The notes beneath the pieces were generated by a model. It was given only the letters and a program-made list of their open reading frames with translations, made no database searches and was not told where the DNA came from. Shown here one piece after another: positions 42,784 through 50,576 of a DNA stretch of 64,000 bases (position 1 is the stretch's first letter; the number at the start of each line of letters is the position of its first letter). The stretch spans positions 186,001-250,000 of the forward strand of contig DATLXN010000006.1 in the NCBI GenBank assembly GCA_035575715.1, in the 5' to 3' direction. A program made the translations under genes and the position numbers. Source of the stretch: JACCSI01 sp035575715 (GTDB taxonomy: Bacteria; Acidobacteriota; Vicinamibacteria; Vicinamibacterales; UBA2999).

Positions 42784-44188
42784 TTTTTCCGCCAGCCGCC
42801 AGCACCGCGTTCTCCCGCGACGGCAGGGTATCGACCGGTTTGACGAATTTCGTGACGACGGCGCAGGTGTTCTGAATCTTGAGCTTCGACATCAGGTAGG
42901 AAAACTGTTCCTCGAGCGTGGTGCTGATGGTCCGCCGGGTCGCCTCCGGTAGTTGCCACAGCTGGCTCTTGAACGGGCCGATCGCCTTCTTGCGTGCCTT
43001 GTAGAGGAACTGCTCCTCGGTGTCCTTGTCTTTCTTTTCTTCCTTGGCGTTCTCGCGAACCCAGGCATACATCTCGTCGCGCAAGGAGCCGGGAAAGGCC
43101 GGGTGGTCATAGACGATGTTCTGAAAGTTGGTGGCGAGATGAATCTCACATGCGCCGACGCGCGGGAACGCGTCGAAGGCGTCGGGCGGCAGCGTCGACG
43201 CGCCGTGTTGCACTGCGCCGGCCAGACCATATTCCTCGCGTGCGACGCGGGATAGCTCCTCGAGGGCCTGCAAGTCAATTTTGACGTCGGTCAGCAGCTT
43301 GCCGTCAGGCCCGATGAATCCGCCATGTGCCGTGCCGGTCTGCACGCTGATCTTGCTGATCCCGATGTGCGCGCCGCCGCGGCGCGACAGCGCCGATTCG
43401 TAGCCCCGCATGAACGCGTGCAGTTCGTGCACGTCGGAATTTTTCCCGCCCACTTCGCCAATTTCGCCACCGACCGACACCGTGACGCCGTCGGGTTGGT
43501 GCTGCCGGATGAATGCGGTGAAGTCTGCGGCAAGGTCGCAGTTCACGGCCTGCTGTTCGTCCAGCGTGCCTTTCTCGAGATCGACCAGGGTCGAAGTGTC
43601 GATGTCGAGATTGAAGAATCCAGCGGCCATCTCCTCGCGGATCAGGGCACGCAGCGTATCGAGCTCGGCGTCGCGGTCCGGGCTGATGTATTTTTTCAAT
43701 GCGACCTGGACGTGGTCGCCTTGCAGGAACAGGGGGCCGGTAAATCCTTCGCGGAGCGCAGCCGCCATCATGATCGCGGCGTACTCGTGCGGCCGCTGTT
43801 CGGTGTAGCCAATTTCGGATCGGGCGATCTCGAGGATGAAGGCGCCGGCATCGAGTTTCCTCGCGGCGCGAAAGACCGCGCGCCCGGTGTCGTAGGCCAT
43901 CGCTCGGATATTGATGGCCGGCACCGTGAAGCCGCCGGCTTCCCCGCGACCGATGGCCATGTAGAGGTCGTGAATCGACGCGAAGCGAATCCCGGCCTTG
44001 GCGCCGAGATGCAACAGCACCCAACGCGCCGTGCCTTTGAGCACATCGTCAGCGCCGAACGCCGCGGTGTGGGCCAGGCGATCGATCAGTTCCGGTGGCG
44101 CGGTGCCGGACACCGCGACGCGATCGGGGAGAATCTGGGCGACGTCCTGAAGCGCGTCGGTCAGCGCACGAACAGAGGAAAACACCAT
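42743..44188 (-). CDS. Class II fructose/tagatose-bisphosphate-type aldolase (internal start)
   Basis: 481 residues from ATG 44188, a start supported by an extended -10 box 11 bases upstream. The metal and substrate motifs of class II aldolases are present: FTVPAINIRAMAYDT, FLQGDHVQ, a Glu-rich GGEIGEVGGKNSD segment, TGTAHGGF and QHGASTLPPDAF with a late EIHLATNFQN. About 80 C-terminal residues form a charged extension (KEEKKDKDTEEQF) not typical of small aldolases. Substrate may be fructose-1,6- or tagatose-1,6-bisphosphate. The open frame also continues upstream into thiI without a stop. Confidence 0.78.
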   Translation of the reverse strand: MVFSSVRALTDALQDVAQILPDRVAVSGTAPPELIDRLAHTAAFGADDVLKGTARWVLLHLGAKAGIRFASIHDLYMAIGRGEAGGFTVPAINIRAMAYDTGRAVFRAARKLDAGAFILEIARSEIGYTEQRPHEYAAIMMAAALREGFTGPLFLQGDHVQVALKKYISPDRDAELDTLRALIREEMAAGFFNLDIDTSTLVDLEKGTLDEQQAVNCDLAADFTAFIRQHQPDGVTVSVGGEIGEVGGKNSDVHELHAFMRGYESALSRRGGAHIGISKISVQTGTAHGGFIGPDGKLLTDVKIDLQALEELSRVAREEYGLAGAVQHGASTLPPDAFDAFPRVGACEIHLATNFQNIVYDHPAFPGSLRDEMYAWVRENAKEEKKDKDTEEQFLYKARKKAIGPFKSQLWQLPEATRRTISTTLEEQFSYLMSKLKIQNTCAVVTKFVKPVDTLPSRENAVLAAGGKITAAERKAEGLAD

Positions 44189-45373
44189 AGTTGCGGGGGA
44201 TTTTACCATCCTGCGCGGGTAGTAAAACTCTTCGACCACGGCATTGGCAATGGCACTGTCGACCATCTCGGCAATGGCAAGATCACGCTCGGCGCCTTCC
44301 ACATACGGCATGCGTGCCCGCGTCGCCGGGTGTCGCGGCGTGAACAGGCTGCAACAGTCCTCGTCGGGCAGTATCGAAATCGCAAAAGTGCCAAGGCGCT
44401 GCGCGGCCGCGGTGATCTCCTCTTTGTCCATGCCGATCAGCGGACGAAACACCGGCATTGCCGTGACGTTCTCAATCACCGACATGTTCTCGACGGTCTG
44501 CGACGCGACTTGTCCAACCACCTCGCCGGTCACCAGCGCGTGTGCCTTCACGGCGCGTGCGAGACGTTCGGCAATGCGCATCATCATCCGGCGATAGACG
44601 ACCACCCGCAGCGGGCCCGGCACGGTCTGGGTGATCTGGCGCTGCAATTCGCCGAACGGGACCAGATACAACCGCGAATGCAACTGATATCTGGTCAGGA
44701 TTCGAGCCAGTTCGATGGCCTTTTCCTGCGACGCGCGCGTCACGAACGGATAGGCGTGAAAGTGAATCAGGGTCGCATGGCATCCGCGTCGCATCATCCG
44801 CCAGGCGGCGACCGGCGAATCGATGCCGCCCGAGAGCAGCACCGCGACGCGACCGCTGGTGCCCATCGGCAACCCACCCTGACCCGGCAGCCTGTGGTAA
44901 TAGAAGAACGCTTCGTCCGGCACCAGCTCCACGCCAATCACCAACGCGGGATTCGACAGATTGACGTGCCACCCGCGCACCGCCTGCACGCGACTCCCAA
45001 TCTTGCGTTCGATCACCGGCGAGGGAATCGGGAAGGTCTTATCCGCGCGCCGGACGGTGACACGGAAACTGTCAACATGCGCTGTGGGCAGGTGCTCGAT
45101 GACCGCCTCGGTCAAGGCATCGAGATCGAGCGTGGCGCGCCGGGCCAGAGAAAAATTCGCTAAGCCGACGGTATAGCCCAGACGCTCCCGGACCTCAGGC
45201 CAGTCGCTTTCGTGCGCCAGCACAATTTCCACCCGGCCCATCGGCGTGCGGATCTGGGTGATTTCGATCCCGGTCAGCACCTGGCGGAGATTCGACAGCA
45301 ATTGCTGCAGGAACCACTTCCGGTTCTTCCCCTTGAGGGCGATCTCCTGGTAGTGCGCGATGACCGAAATCAT
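42743..45373 (-). CDS. thiI: tRNA 4-thiouridine synthase ThiI running in frame into a class II aldolase
   Basis: 876 codons from ATG 45373, seven bases after hpnE, with no stop between two unrelated domains. Residues 1-about 395 are ThiI: ferredoxin-like and THUMP domains with EIALKGKNRKWF, the PP-loop SGGIDSPVAAWRMM near 182, GEVVGQVASQTVENM and the active Cys region DEDCCSLFTP; the rhodanese domain is absent. The rest is a class II aldolase described separately. ThiI normally ends near this junction, so either a true fusion is made or a stop has been lost. An internal promoter and ATG (44188) could produce the aldolase alone. It is the last gene of the adenosyltransferase-hpnCDE operon. Confidence 0.8.
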   Translation of the reverse strand: MISVIAHYQEIALKGKNRKWFLQQLLSNLRQVLTGIEITQIRTPMGRVEIVLAHESDWPEVRERLGYTVGLANFSLARRATLDLDALTEAVIEHLPTAHVDSFRVTVRRADKTFPIPSPVIERKIGSRVQAVRGWHVNLSNPALVIGVELVPDEAFFYYHRLPGQGGLPMGTSGRVAVLLSGGIDSPVAAWRMMRRGCHATLIHFHAYPFVTRASQEKAIELARILTRYQLHSRLYLVPFGELQRQITQTVPGPLRVVVYRRMMMRIAERLARAVKAHALVTGEVVGQVASQTVENMSVIENVTAMPVFRPLIGMDKEEITAAAQRLGTFAISILPDEDCCSLFTPRHPATRARMPYVEGAERDLAIAEMVDSAIANAVVEEFYYPRRMVKSPATMVFSSVRALTDALQDVAQILPDRVAVSGTAPPELIDRLAHTAAFGADDVLKGTARWVLLHLGAKAGIRFASIHDLYMAIGRGEAGGFTVPAINIRAMAYDTGRAVFRAARKLDAGAFILEIARSEIGYTEQRPHEYAAIMMAAALREGFTGPLFLQGDHVQVALKKYISPDRDAELDTLRALIREEMAAGFFNLDIDTSTLVDLEKGTLDEQQAVNCDLAADFTAFIRQHQPDGVTVSVGGEIGEVGGKNSDVHELHAFMRGYESALSRRGGAHIGISKISVQTGTAHGGFIGPDGKLLTDVKIDLQALEELSRVAREEYGLAGAVQHGASTLPPDAFDAFPRVGACEIHLATNFQNIVYDHPAFPGSLRDEMYAWVRENAKEEKKDKDTEEQFLYKARKKAIGPFKSQLWQLPEATRRTISTTLEEQFSYLMSKLKIQNTCAVVTKFVKPVDTLPSRENAVLAAGGKITAAERKAEGLAD
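44200..44208 (-). promoter_or_regulatory. Extended -10 promoter inside thiI (TGGTAAAAT)
   Basis: On the minus strand TGG then TAAAAT lies 11 bases before ATG 44188, the same extended -10 form and near-leaderless spacing as at 10816 and 3388. It sits in the last codons of the ThiI domain and would allow aldolase expression without thiI. Confidence 0.55.
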
Positions 45374-45380
45374 GCCGACG

Positions 45381-46769
45381 TCACTGGACCAACGACAACG
45401 CGGCGCGTGCCGCAGCATGTCCGGACATCACGGCGCTTTCGATCGTCGCGGGCAATCCGGTGTCAATCCAGTCGCCGGCAAGGAAGAATCCCGGAAGCCC
45501 GGTGTCGGTCGACGGGCGCGGCGGCCCCGGCTTCAACGAGAAGGTCGCGCGCCGTTCGCGCACCACCGACGCGTGACGCAAGGTCGCGGACCTCACGCGT
45601 GGCAGTGCCGACTGCAACTCCCCTATCGCCATGTCGACCAGGGCTTGATTCGGCAGCGCGCAAATCGCGTCGGCGCCACTCGACACCAGTGACAGGTGCG
45701 ACTGTGCCGCACCGACCAGCCGGCGGCGATCGAAGACCCACTGAAAGGATCGACCCGGCAAGCCAAGCAGGGAGTCGCCCAGATCGAACCCCTCGAGCCA
45801 CAGGTTGACGGTGACAATCGGCGCGCTGCCCAGTGCCGATGCGGCGTCGACGGTCGCGGTCAGTGCGGCCGGCACAGTGGCGAATAGATCGCTCAATGCA
45901 AACCACGGCACCGACGAAATCACGATTGGCGCGCGAATCAATTCGTCGCGCAGATGGACGCCGGCGATGCGGTCGCCATCGAGCGCGACTTGTGCAGGCG
46001 AGTGGGTGACCACCGACGAGCCGCGCGCGGCGAGGAAGTCCCGCGCCGGAAACGCATACAGCTCGTCGAGATGAACCGACGGCAGCAGCAGCGTCGCGGC
46101 CTCAGGGTCGGGTCCGAACATCCGCCCTAACACCGCCACGAACGCCGCTGCCGAAGCGTCATCGATCGACTGGTTGAGGGCGGCCAGGGCCAGCGGCTCC
46201 CAGAGCAGGGCGCACAGTCGCGGGGTTTGATGATGCTGCGACAGCCAGTCGCGGACGCTGACATGAGGGGCGGGCGCGTGGCTGACCCGTGACGCGCGAT
46301 CAGTCGAGGCTGGCGCACCGGCTTTGAGGCCCGCCGCACGTAATGCGCCGCCGACGCGCAACATCGACACCCGGTCACGCCACGTCAGGGCCTCCCAGGC
46401 GAGCACGCCGCCGAGTAGATGAAACGGCGCCGGTAACGGTGGCAACGTGAAGACGCTTTTTGCCCCGCGCTCGTCGATCATTGCGACCCGCAGCGTCGAG
46501 GGGCGGTGCAGCAAGCGCTCGCTGCCGATACGGCGGAGAAACCTGAGTGACTCGGTGTAACAACCGGCCAGGACATGCTGACCGTTATCGATGCGCTCAC
46601 CCGTCGCCGGATCGCGGAATGCCGTGGCGCGACCGCCCAGGCCGGGACGGGCTTCAACCACTGTCACCGTGACGCCATGCTCCGCGAGCGCCGTGGCAGC
46701 GGCCAAGCCGGCGAAGCCGGCGCCAATGACAATAACCTGCGCGGGTTGCGACGACGGGGGCTGGGTCAA
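45381..46769 (-). CDS. hpnE: Hydroxysqualene dehydroxylase (squalene-associated FAD oxidoreductase)
   Basis: 462 residues. The FAD-binding Rossmann motif VIVIGAGFAGLAAATAL begins near residue 13, followed by VEARPGLGGRATAF and DNGQHVLAGCYTE, the pattern of HpnE and carotene-desaturase relatives; ESAVMSGHAAARA near the C-terminus is the second FAD contact. HpnE reduces hydroxysqualene to squalene, the last step of the three-enzyme HpnC-HpnD-HpnE route. It is downstream of hpnC and hpnD in the same operon and is followed by thiI after seven bases. Confidence 0.92.
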   Translation of the reverse strand: MTQPPSSQPAQVIVIGAGFAGLAAATALAEHGVTVTVVEARPGLGGRATAFRDPATGERIDNGQHVLAGCYTESLRFLRRIGSERLLHRPSTLRVAMIDERGAKSVFTLPPLPAPFHLLGGVLAWEALTWRDRVSMLRVGGALRAAGLKAGAPASTDRASRVSHAPAPHVSVRDWLSQHHQTPRLCALLWEPLALAALNQSIDDASAAAFVAVLGRMFGPDPEAATLLLPSVHLDELYAFPARDFLAARGSSVVTHSPAQVALDGDRIAGVHLRDELIRAPIVISSVPWFALSDLFATVPAALTATVDAASALGSAPIVTVNLWLEGFDLGDSLLGLPGRSFQWVFDRRRLVGAAQSHLSLVSSGADAICALPNQALVDMAIGELQSALPRVRSATLRHASVVRERRATFSLKPGPPRPSTDTGLPGFFLAGDWIDTGLPATIESAVMSGHAAARAALSLVQ

Positions 46770-46779
46770 GCAGGGCCGA

Positions 46780-47664
46780 TCAGGCGGAGCGCATCCACGG
46801 CAGTGGAATCGCGCGTAACCCGGACAGGGTGCGCGCCCACGTCACCGCCGCCACCACCGCCCGGGCTGGACGGGGCACCCGAATCAACTGCGAGAACACG
46901 TCGTAGCGATTGCGTTCGATGCGTCGCAGGATCTCCTGATAGATCGCGCCCATGATCTCGGCCGCGATCAGCCGCCGTGCATCGCTGCGCGGCAACGCCT
47001 GCGCGGCGCGGACAAAGTAACTGCGCGCTCGGGCAATCTCGAAGGTCAGCAACGCGCGCACCGGTTCGGTCACAATGCCGGCCCGTAGCGCGTCTTCGGT
47101 GCAATTGAATCGGCGCAGATCCTCTTGCGGCAGATAGACCCGGCCACGCTTCAAGTCGACACCGACATCGCGCACGATGTTGGTCAGTTGCAGCGCCAGG
47201 CCGAGATTGATCGCGTATTCCTTGGCGCGCGGATCGCGGCAGCCGAAGATCTCGATGCACACCAGTCCGACAGCAGACGCGACTCGCCGGCAATATTCCA
47301 GCAGCTCCTCGATCGTTTCGTAGCGATCGCGCTGGAGGTCCATCGCGACGCCGTCGATGAGATCGTCGAATGGCTCGCGTGGCAGGTTGAAGGCACTGAC
47401 CAGCGGCTTGAGCGCTAGCCCTTGCCTGGTTTGGGGGGCACCGAGCCGCTCGTCGAAGCAGCGCGCGATCTCGTCTCGCCAGCCGGCGAGCTCCGCTTCC
47501 GCCTTGGCGTGCGACGCCGCATCCAGCGGCCATTCACCCTCCGGCGCCACTTCATCGACCGCATCGTCGACCGCGCGACAGACGTCCCACACCGCCACGA
47601 TGGCGTTGCGCTTCGCCGGCGGAAGCATCAAAAACGCGTAATAGAACGAGGTGTCGCGGGCCAC
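46780..47664 (-). CDS. hpnD: Presqualene diphosphate synthase HpnD
   Basis: 294 residues from GTG 47664, chosen because GGAAGG precedes it; a TTG at 47682 is the alternative. The trans-isoprenyl diphosphate fold shows both Asp-rich motifs: DVCRAVDDAVDE (near 27) and NIVRDVGVDLKRGRVYLPQED (near 160), binding Mg2+ and diphosphate. FYYAFLMLPPAKRNAI at the start is typical of squalene/phytoene synthases. It condenses two farnesyl diphosphates to presqualene diphosphate. It overlaps hpnC by 37 bases. Confidence 0.92.
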   Translation of the reverse strand: MARDTSFYYAFLMLPPAKRNAIVAVWDVCRAVDDAVDEVAPEGEWPLDAASHAKAEAELAGWRDEIARCFDERLGAPQTRQGLALKPLVSAFNLPREPFDDLIDGVAMDLQRDRYETIEELLEYCRRVASAVGLVCIEIFGCRDPRAKEYAINLGLALQLTNIVRDVGVDLKRGRVYLPQEDLRRFNCTEDALRAGIVTEPVRALLTFEIARARSYFVRAAQALPRSDARRLIAAEIMGAIYQEILRRIERNRYDVFSQLIRVPRPARAVVAAVTWARTLSGLRAIPLPWMRSA

Positions 47665-48485
47665 GTGATTAGAGCCTTCCAACCTATCACCAATGCGTCG
47701 CTGCTGGTCAGCTTCGGGCGATCGGCAAAGACGTTGAATCCGACGCGCTCCACCTCGTCCAAAACCCGGACCCCACCGAGCCAGGTGGCGCGCAATTCGT
47801 AGCGCAGGCGGCCCGACACGGTGTCACAGACGGGGCGGCCGTCGATAAACAGCTGGCGTGTGCGGTGCGCCGCCTCGGTCAAGCCTGATCGCCACGGCTC
47901 TGACATCACGCCGTGATCGAGGTCCTCGGCGCTGGCTTGGTAGGGACGCCATAACTCTGCCGGCAGGTAGAGGCGACCGCGCTGCCAGTCGATTGCCAGG
48001 TCCTGCCAGAAGTTGGTCAGTTGCAATGCGGAACACACGGCATCGGACCAGCGATCGGCCGCCGCGTCGTCGCGGCCGGCAAGGCGCAGCACCAGCCGAC
48101 CGATCGGATTGGCGGAGCGCCGGCAATAGTCCAACAACTCCGCCCACGTGTCATAACGCGTTTGGGTGACGTCCTGACGGAACGCGCTCAACAGATCGTC
48201 GAACAGCTCAATCGGCAGATTGAAGCGCGCCCGGGTATCGGCCAGCGCTTCGAACACGTCGTCTCGCGGCGTCTCCCGCAAATGCCGCTGCCATTGATCG
48301 AGCAGCGTCAATCGTTCCTCGGGGGCCCGGCCCGGCTCGTCGGCGATGTCATCGGCGCCGCGGGCGAAAGCGTAGACGGCAGCCACGTGCGGCCGCATCG
48401 CAGCTGGCACCAAACGCGACGCCACAGGAAAATTCTCGTAATGCGAGGCAGCGATTCGCAGACACGTGCGGTAGGCGTCGCTCAC
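47628..48485 (-). CDS. hpnC: Hydroxysqualene synthase HpnC
   Basis: 285 residues from GTG 48485, which overlaps the stop of the adenosyltransferase gene (GTGA). Early HYENFPVASRLVPAAMRPHVAAVYAFAR and the first Asp motif GADDIADE (near 46) are typical of HpnC; the second region reads LTNFWQDLAIDWQRGRLYLP (near 157). HpnC converts presqualene diphosphate to hydroxysqualene. The order hpnC, hpnD, hpnE is the common bacterial one. No squalene-hopene cyclase is in this window. Confidence 0.92.
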   Translation of the reverse strand: MSDAYRTCLRIAASHYENFPVASRLVPAAMRPHVAAVYAFARGADDIADEPGRAPEERLTLLDQWQRHLRETPRDDVFEALADTRARFNLPIELFDDLLSAFRQDVTQTRYDTWAELLDYCRRSANPIGRLVLRLAGRDDAAADRWSDAVCSALQLTNFWQDLAIDWQRGRLYLPAELWRPYQASAEDLDHGVMSEPWRSGLTEAAHRTRQLFIDGRPVCDTVSGRLRYELRATWLGGVRVLDEVERVGFNVFADRPKLTSSDALVIGWKALITWPATPRSITRF

Positions 48486-49021
48486 CACTCGGTTTCGGCG
48501 GCGCCGGCGCGATGGTTGGCCGCGCGCGCCATGACAAACAGCAGATCCGAAATGCGATTGAGATAGACCAACAGGATGGGGTCGACCGCGCCTCCGCCGA
48601 GCGATAGGACGGCCCGCTCGGCCCGGCGGCAGACGGTGCGCGCCAGGTGCAAGGCCGCGCCACCGGTGCAGCCACCGGAGAGAATAAAGTGGCGAAGAGG
48701 CGGCAGCCCGGTTTCGAGCTGATCGATCCACGCCTCGAGTCGTGCCACGCTCGCCTCGTCAATCATCACCTTGCTGACGCGCGGGGCGATGCGCTGCGAC
48801 GGATCGGCAAGGCGGGCGCCCAGCGCAAACAGGTCGCGTTGCAGCGCGACGATCACGGTGGTGAGTTCAGGATCAAGCCCGGCCGCAGCGGCCACCCCCA
48901 GCGCGGCTTGCAATTCATCGACGTCGCCATACGCAGTCACGCGCGGGTCGTTTTTGGCGACGCGCGTGCCGTCAAACAGGCTGGTTTCCCCGCTGTCGCC
49001 TGTTTTTGTGTAAATCTTCAC
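48482..49021 (-). CDS. Cob(I)alamin adenosyltransferase (PduO type)
   Basis: 179 residues from GTG 49021. An open frame extends eight codons further, but the -10 box lies inside it, and VKIYTKTGDSGET is the usual N-terminus of PduO-type enzymes. Conserved parts are GDVDELQAALG (near 39), the FILSGG segment and CRRAERAVLSL with the Arg pair that binds ATP. It makes adenosylcobalamin from cob(I)alamin. It heads an operon with hpnC, hpnD, hpnE and thiI, a pairing without a clear biochemical reason. Confidence 0.92.
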   Translation of the reverse strand: MKIYTKTGDSGETSLFDGTRVAKNDPRVTAYGDVDELQAALGVAAAAGLDPELTTVIVALQRDLFALGARLADPSQRIAPRVSKVMIDEASVARLEAWIDQLETGLPPLRHFILSGGCTGGAALHLARTVCRRAERAVLSLGGGAVDPILLVYLNRISDLLFVMARAANHRAGAAETEW

Positions 49022-49034
49022 GTTGATTCTTTCG

Positions 49035-49042
49035 ATTATAAG
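49035..49042. promoter_or_regulatory. Overlapping back-to-back -10 boxes (adenosyltransferase / mutY)
   Basis: The same eight bases ATTATAAG read TATAAT on the minus strand (49035-49040, 13 bases before GTG 49021) and TATAAG on the plus strand (49037-49042, six bases before GTG 49049). Both transcripts would have little or no leader. Confidence 0.6.
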
Positions 49043-49048
49043 CACCCC

Positions 49049-49810
49049 GTGCCACCGTCAACACACTTGCACGATCTGCCTGCACCTGCGGCCAGACAAC
49101 GTTTTCGCCGCCAACTGCTTTCCTGGTATCGCAAGAATGGTCGCGATCTGCCGTGGCGAAAAACCGATGATCCGTACCACATCCTGGTCTCCGAGATCAT
49201 GCTGCAGCAGACGCAGGTCGACCGCGTCCTGCCGAAGTATCGCGAGTGGCTGGACAAGTACCCGTCGTTCGAGGCGCTGGCCGATGCGCCGAGCGACGAC
49301 GTCACGAAGACGTGGTATCCGCTCGGCTATAACGTCAGACCCAAACGCCTGCAATCGATCGCCCGTGAGGCGGTCGAGCGGTTCGGCGGCGAGCTGCCGT
49401 CGGATCAAGAAACCCTGTTGTCCTTCAAGGGCATCGGCGCCTACACCGCGGGCGCGATTCGCAGCTTCGCTTTCGGCGAGCGCGCCGCCATTCTCGACAC
49501 CAACGTCGCCCGCGTCCTGTTGCGAATTTTTATTGGTCGTGGTGACGTCAAGCAACACGCAATGCGTCGCCGGCTGTGGCGACTCTCTGAAGTGATGGTG
49601 CCGCACCGGCACGTCTTCGACTTCAACCAGGCGTTGATGGATTTCGGGGCGACGGTGTGTGTGGCGCGCAAACCGGCCTGCATGATCTGCCCGATGCAAC
49701 GGATCTGCGCGGCGTTCCCGTGGAGCCCGGATAACGAAACGCGCACGGCGGTCGTGAAGCGGACGGCGCGCGCGGCGGTGAAACGATCCGGTCGGCAAAA
49801 GCAGACCTAG
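49049..49810 (+). CDS. mutY: A/G-specific adenine glycosylase (MutY type, short form)
   Basis: 253 residues from GTG 49049. The MutY catalytic set is complete: Glu in LVSEIMLQQTQVDRV, the GIGAYTAGAI hairpin with Tyr in place of the Nth Lys, the Asp in LDTNVARVL, and four cluster cysteines as Cx6Cx2Cx5C (CVARKPACMICPMQRIC). The Nudix-like C-terminal domain that recognises 8-oxoguanine in long MutY proteins is absent, as only about 25 basic residues follow the cluster. It removes A opposite 8-oxoG or related mispairs. A MutT-like gene lies 770 bases downstream on the other strand. Confidence 0.87.
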   Translation: MPPSTHLHDLPAPAARQRFRRQLLSWYRKNGRDLPWRKTDDPYHILVSEIMLQQTQVDRVLPKYREWLDKYPSFEALADAPSDDVTKTWYPLGYNVRPKRLQSIAREAVERFGGELPSDQETLLSFKGIGAYTAGAIRSFAFGERAAILDTNVARVLLRIFIGRGDVKQHAMRRRLWRLSEVMVPHRHVFDFNQALMDFGATVCVARKPACMICPMQRICAAFPWSPDNETRTAVVKRTARAAVKRSGRQKQT

Positions 49811-49861
49811 AAGCGCGGCAGTAGCGCGAGACGCGCCGTCGAGCTGAATTAGCAGCGTGCA

Positions 49862-49900
49862 ATGGTAGTATTACTACCATCAGATCCGACTCACCGGATC
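49862..49900 (+). promoter_or_regulatory. Palindromic operator with embedded extended -10, upstream of tetR
   Basis: ATGGTAGTATTACTACCAT (49862-49880) is a perfect 19-base palindrome. Its left half contains TGG then TAGTAT (49863-49871), an extended -10, so a bound repressor would block transcription directly. A second small inverted repeat (GATCCG 49883-49888, CGGATC 49895-49900) lies just before ATG 49903 and could hide the ribosome site. Autoregulation by the downstream TetR is inferred. Confidence 0.72.
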
Positions 49901-49902
49901 GG

Positions 49903-50562
49903 ATGAGTATGCCAACACAGCAAGCCGCGCTCACCGCGTCGTCCCGCAACCGACTGTTACAAGCGGCCAAACGTCTGTTCGCCGCCAACGGCTACGAATA
50001 TACCTCCACCTCAGCCATCGCCAGGGATGCCGGCACCTCTGAGTCGCAACTGATGCGGTACTTCGGCGGCAAATCAGGACTGCTCGAGGCGCTCTTCGAT
50101 GAGGCATGGCACGACTTGAACGGTCGGGTCACCCGCGTGGTCGACGCGGCGGGCTCGCCGCGGGAGGCCATCACCAACCTTCTCCAGACCATCACCAGCG
50201 TGCTGGCGCGCGATCCCAATCTCGCCACACTGTTTCTTTTTGAAGGCCGCCGCGTCCGTGGCCACGGCGCGCAGGTTCGCATGTCAGGCGGCTTCATCGC
50301 GTTCGCAGAAGTGGCGCGCAGTCTGGTGCGGAAAGGACAGGCCGCACGAGAGTTCGACCCGCGTTTGGATGGAGCAGCCGTCACCTCGGCGATCATCGGC
50401 GCCACCGAAGGCATGATCCGCGACCGGATCATCGCCAAGTCCGGCGGCTCGCGCGGCTTCGCCGACCGCGAGATTCAGCGCACGCTCGAATCGATGCTCG
50501 CGGGCTTTGCCCCGACCCACGGCCGGACCCGCAAGACCTCGCGCGTTGTCAAAGCGCGCTAG
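49903..50562 (+). CDS. TetR family transcriptional regulator
   Basis: 219 residues. The DNA-binding domain is NRLLQAAKRLFAANGYEYTS then AIARDAGTSESQLMRYFGGKSGLLEALF (residues about 45-72); the recognition helix has SQLMRYF rather than the common TLYYHF. The C-terminal domain (about 80-219) is helical and would bind an unknown ligand. It probably represses itself through the palindrome at 49862. It is not in an operon with any transporter or enzyme; the convergent mutT and upstream mutY are not obviously its targets. Confidence 0.88.
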   Translation: MSMPTQQAALTASSRNRLLQAAKRLFAANGYEYTSTSAIARDAGTSESQLMRYFGGKSGLLEALFDEAWHDLNGRVTRVVDAAGSPREAITNLLQTITSVLARDPNLATLFLFEGRRVRGHGAQVRMSGGFIAFAEVARSLVRKGQAAREFDPRLDGAAVTSAIIGATEGMIRDRIIAKSGGSRGFADREIQRTLESMLAGFAPTHGRTRKTSRVVKAR

Positions 50563-50576
50563 TGGCCCGATCCGCA

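Noticed and set aside
43325..45163. 612-codon open frame on the plus strand opposite thiI-aldolase
   Set aside because: It is antisense to two well-supported domains; its product is rich in His, Arg and Asp with no recognisable motif, as expected for a shadow frame in G+C-rich DNA.
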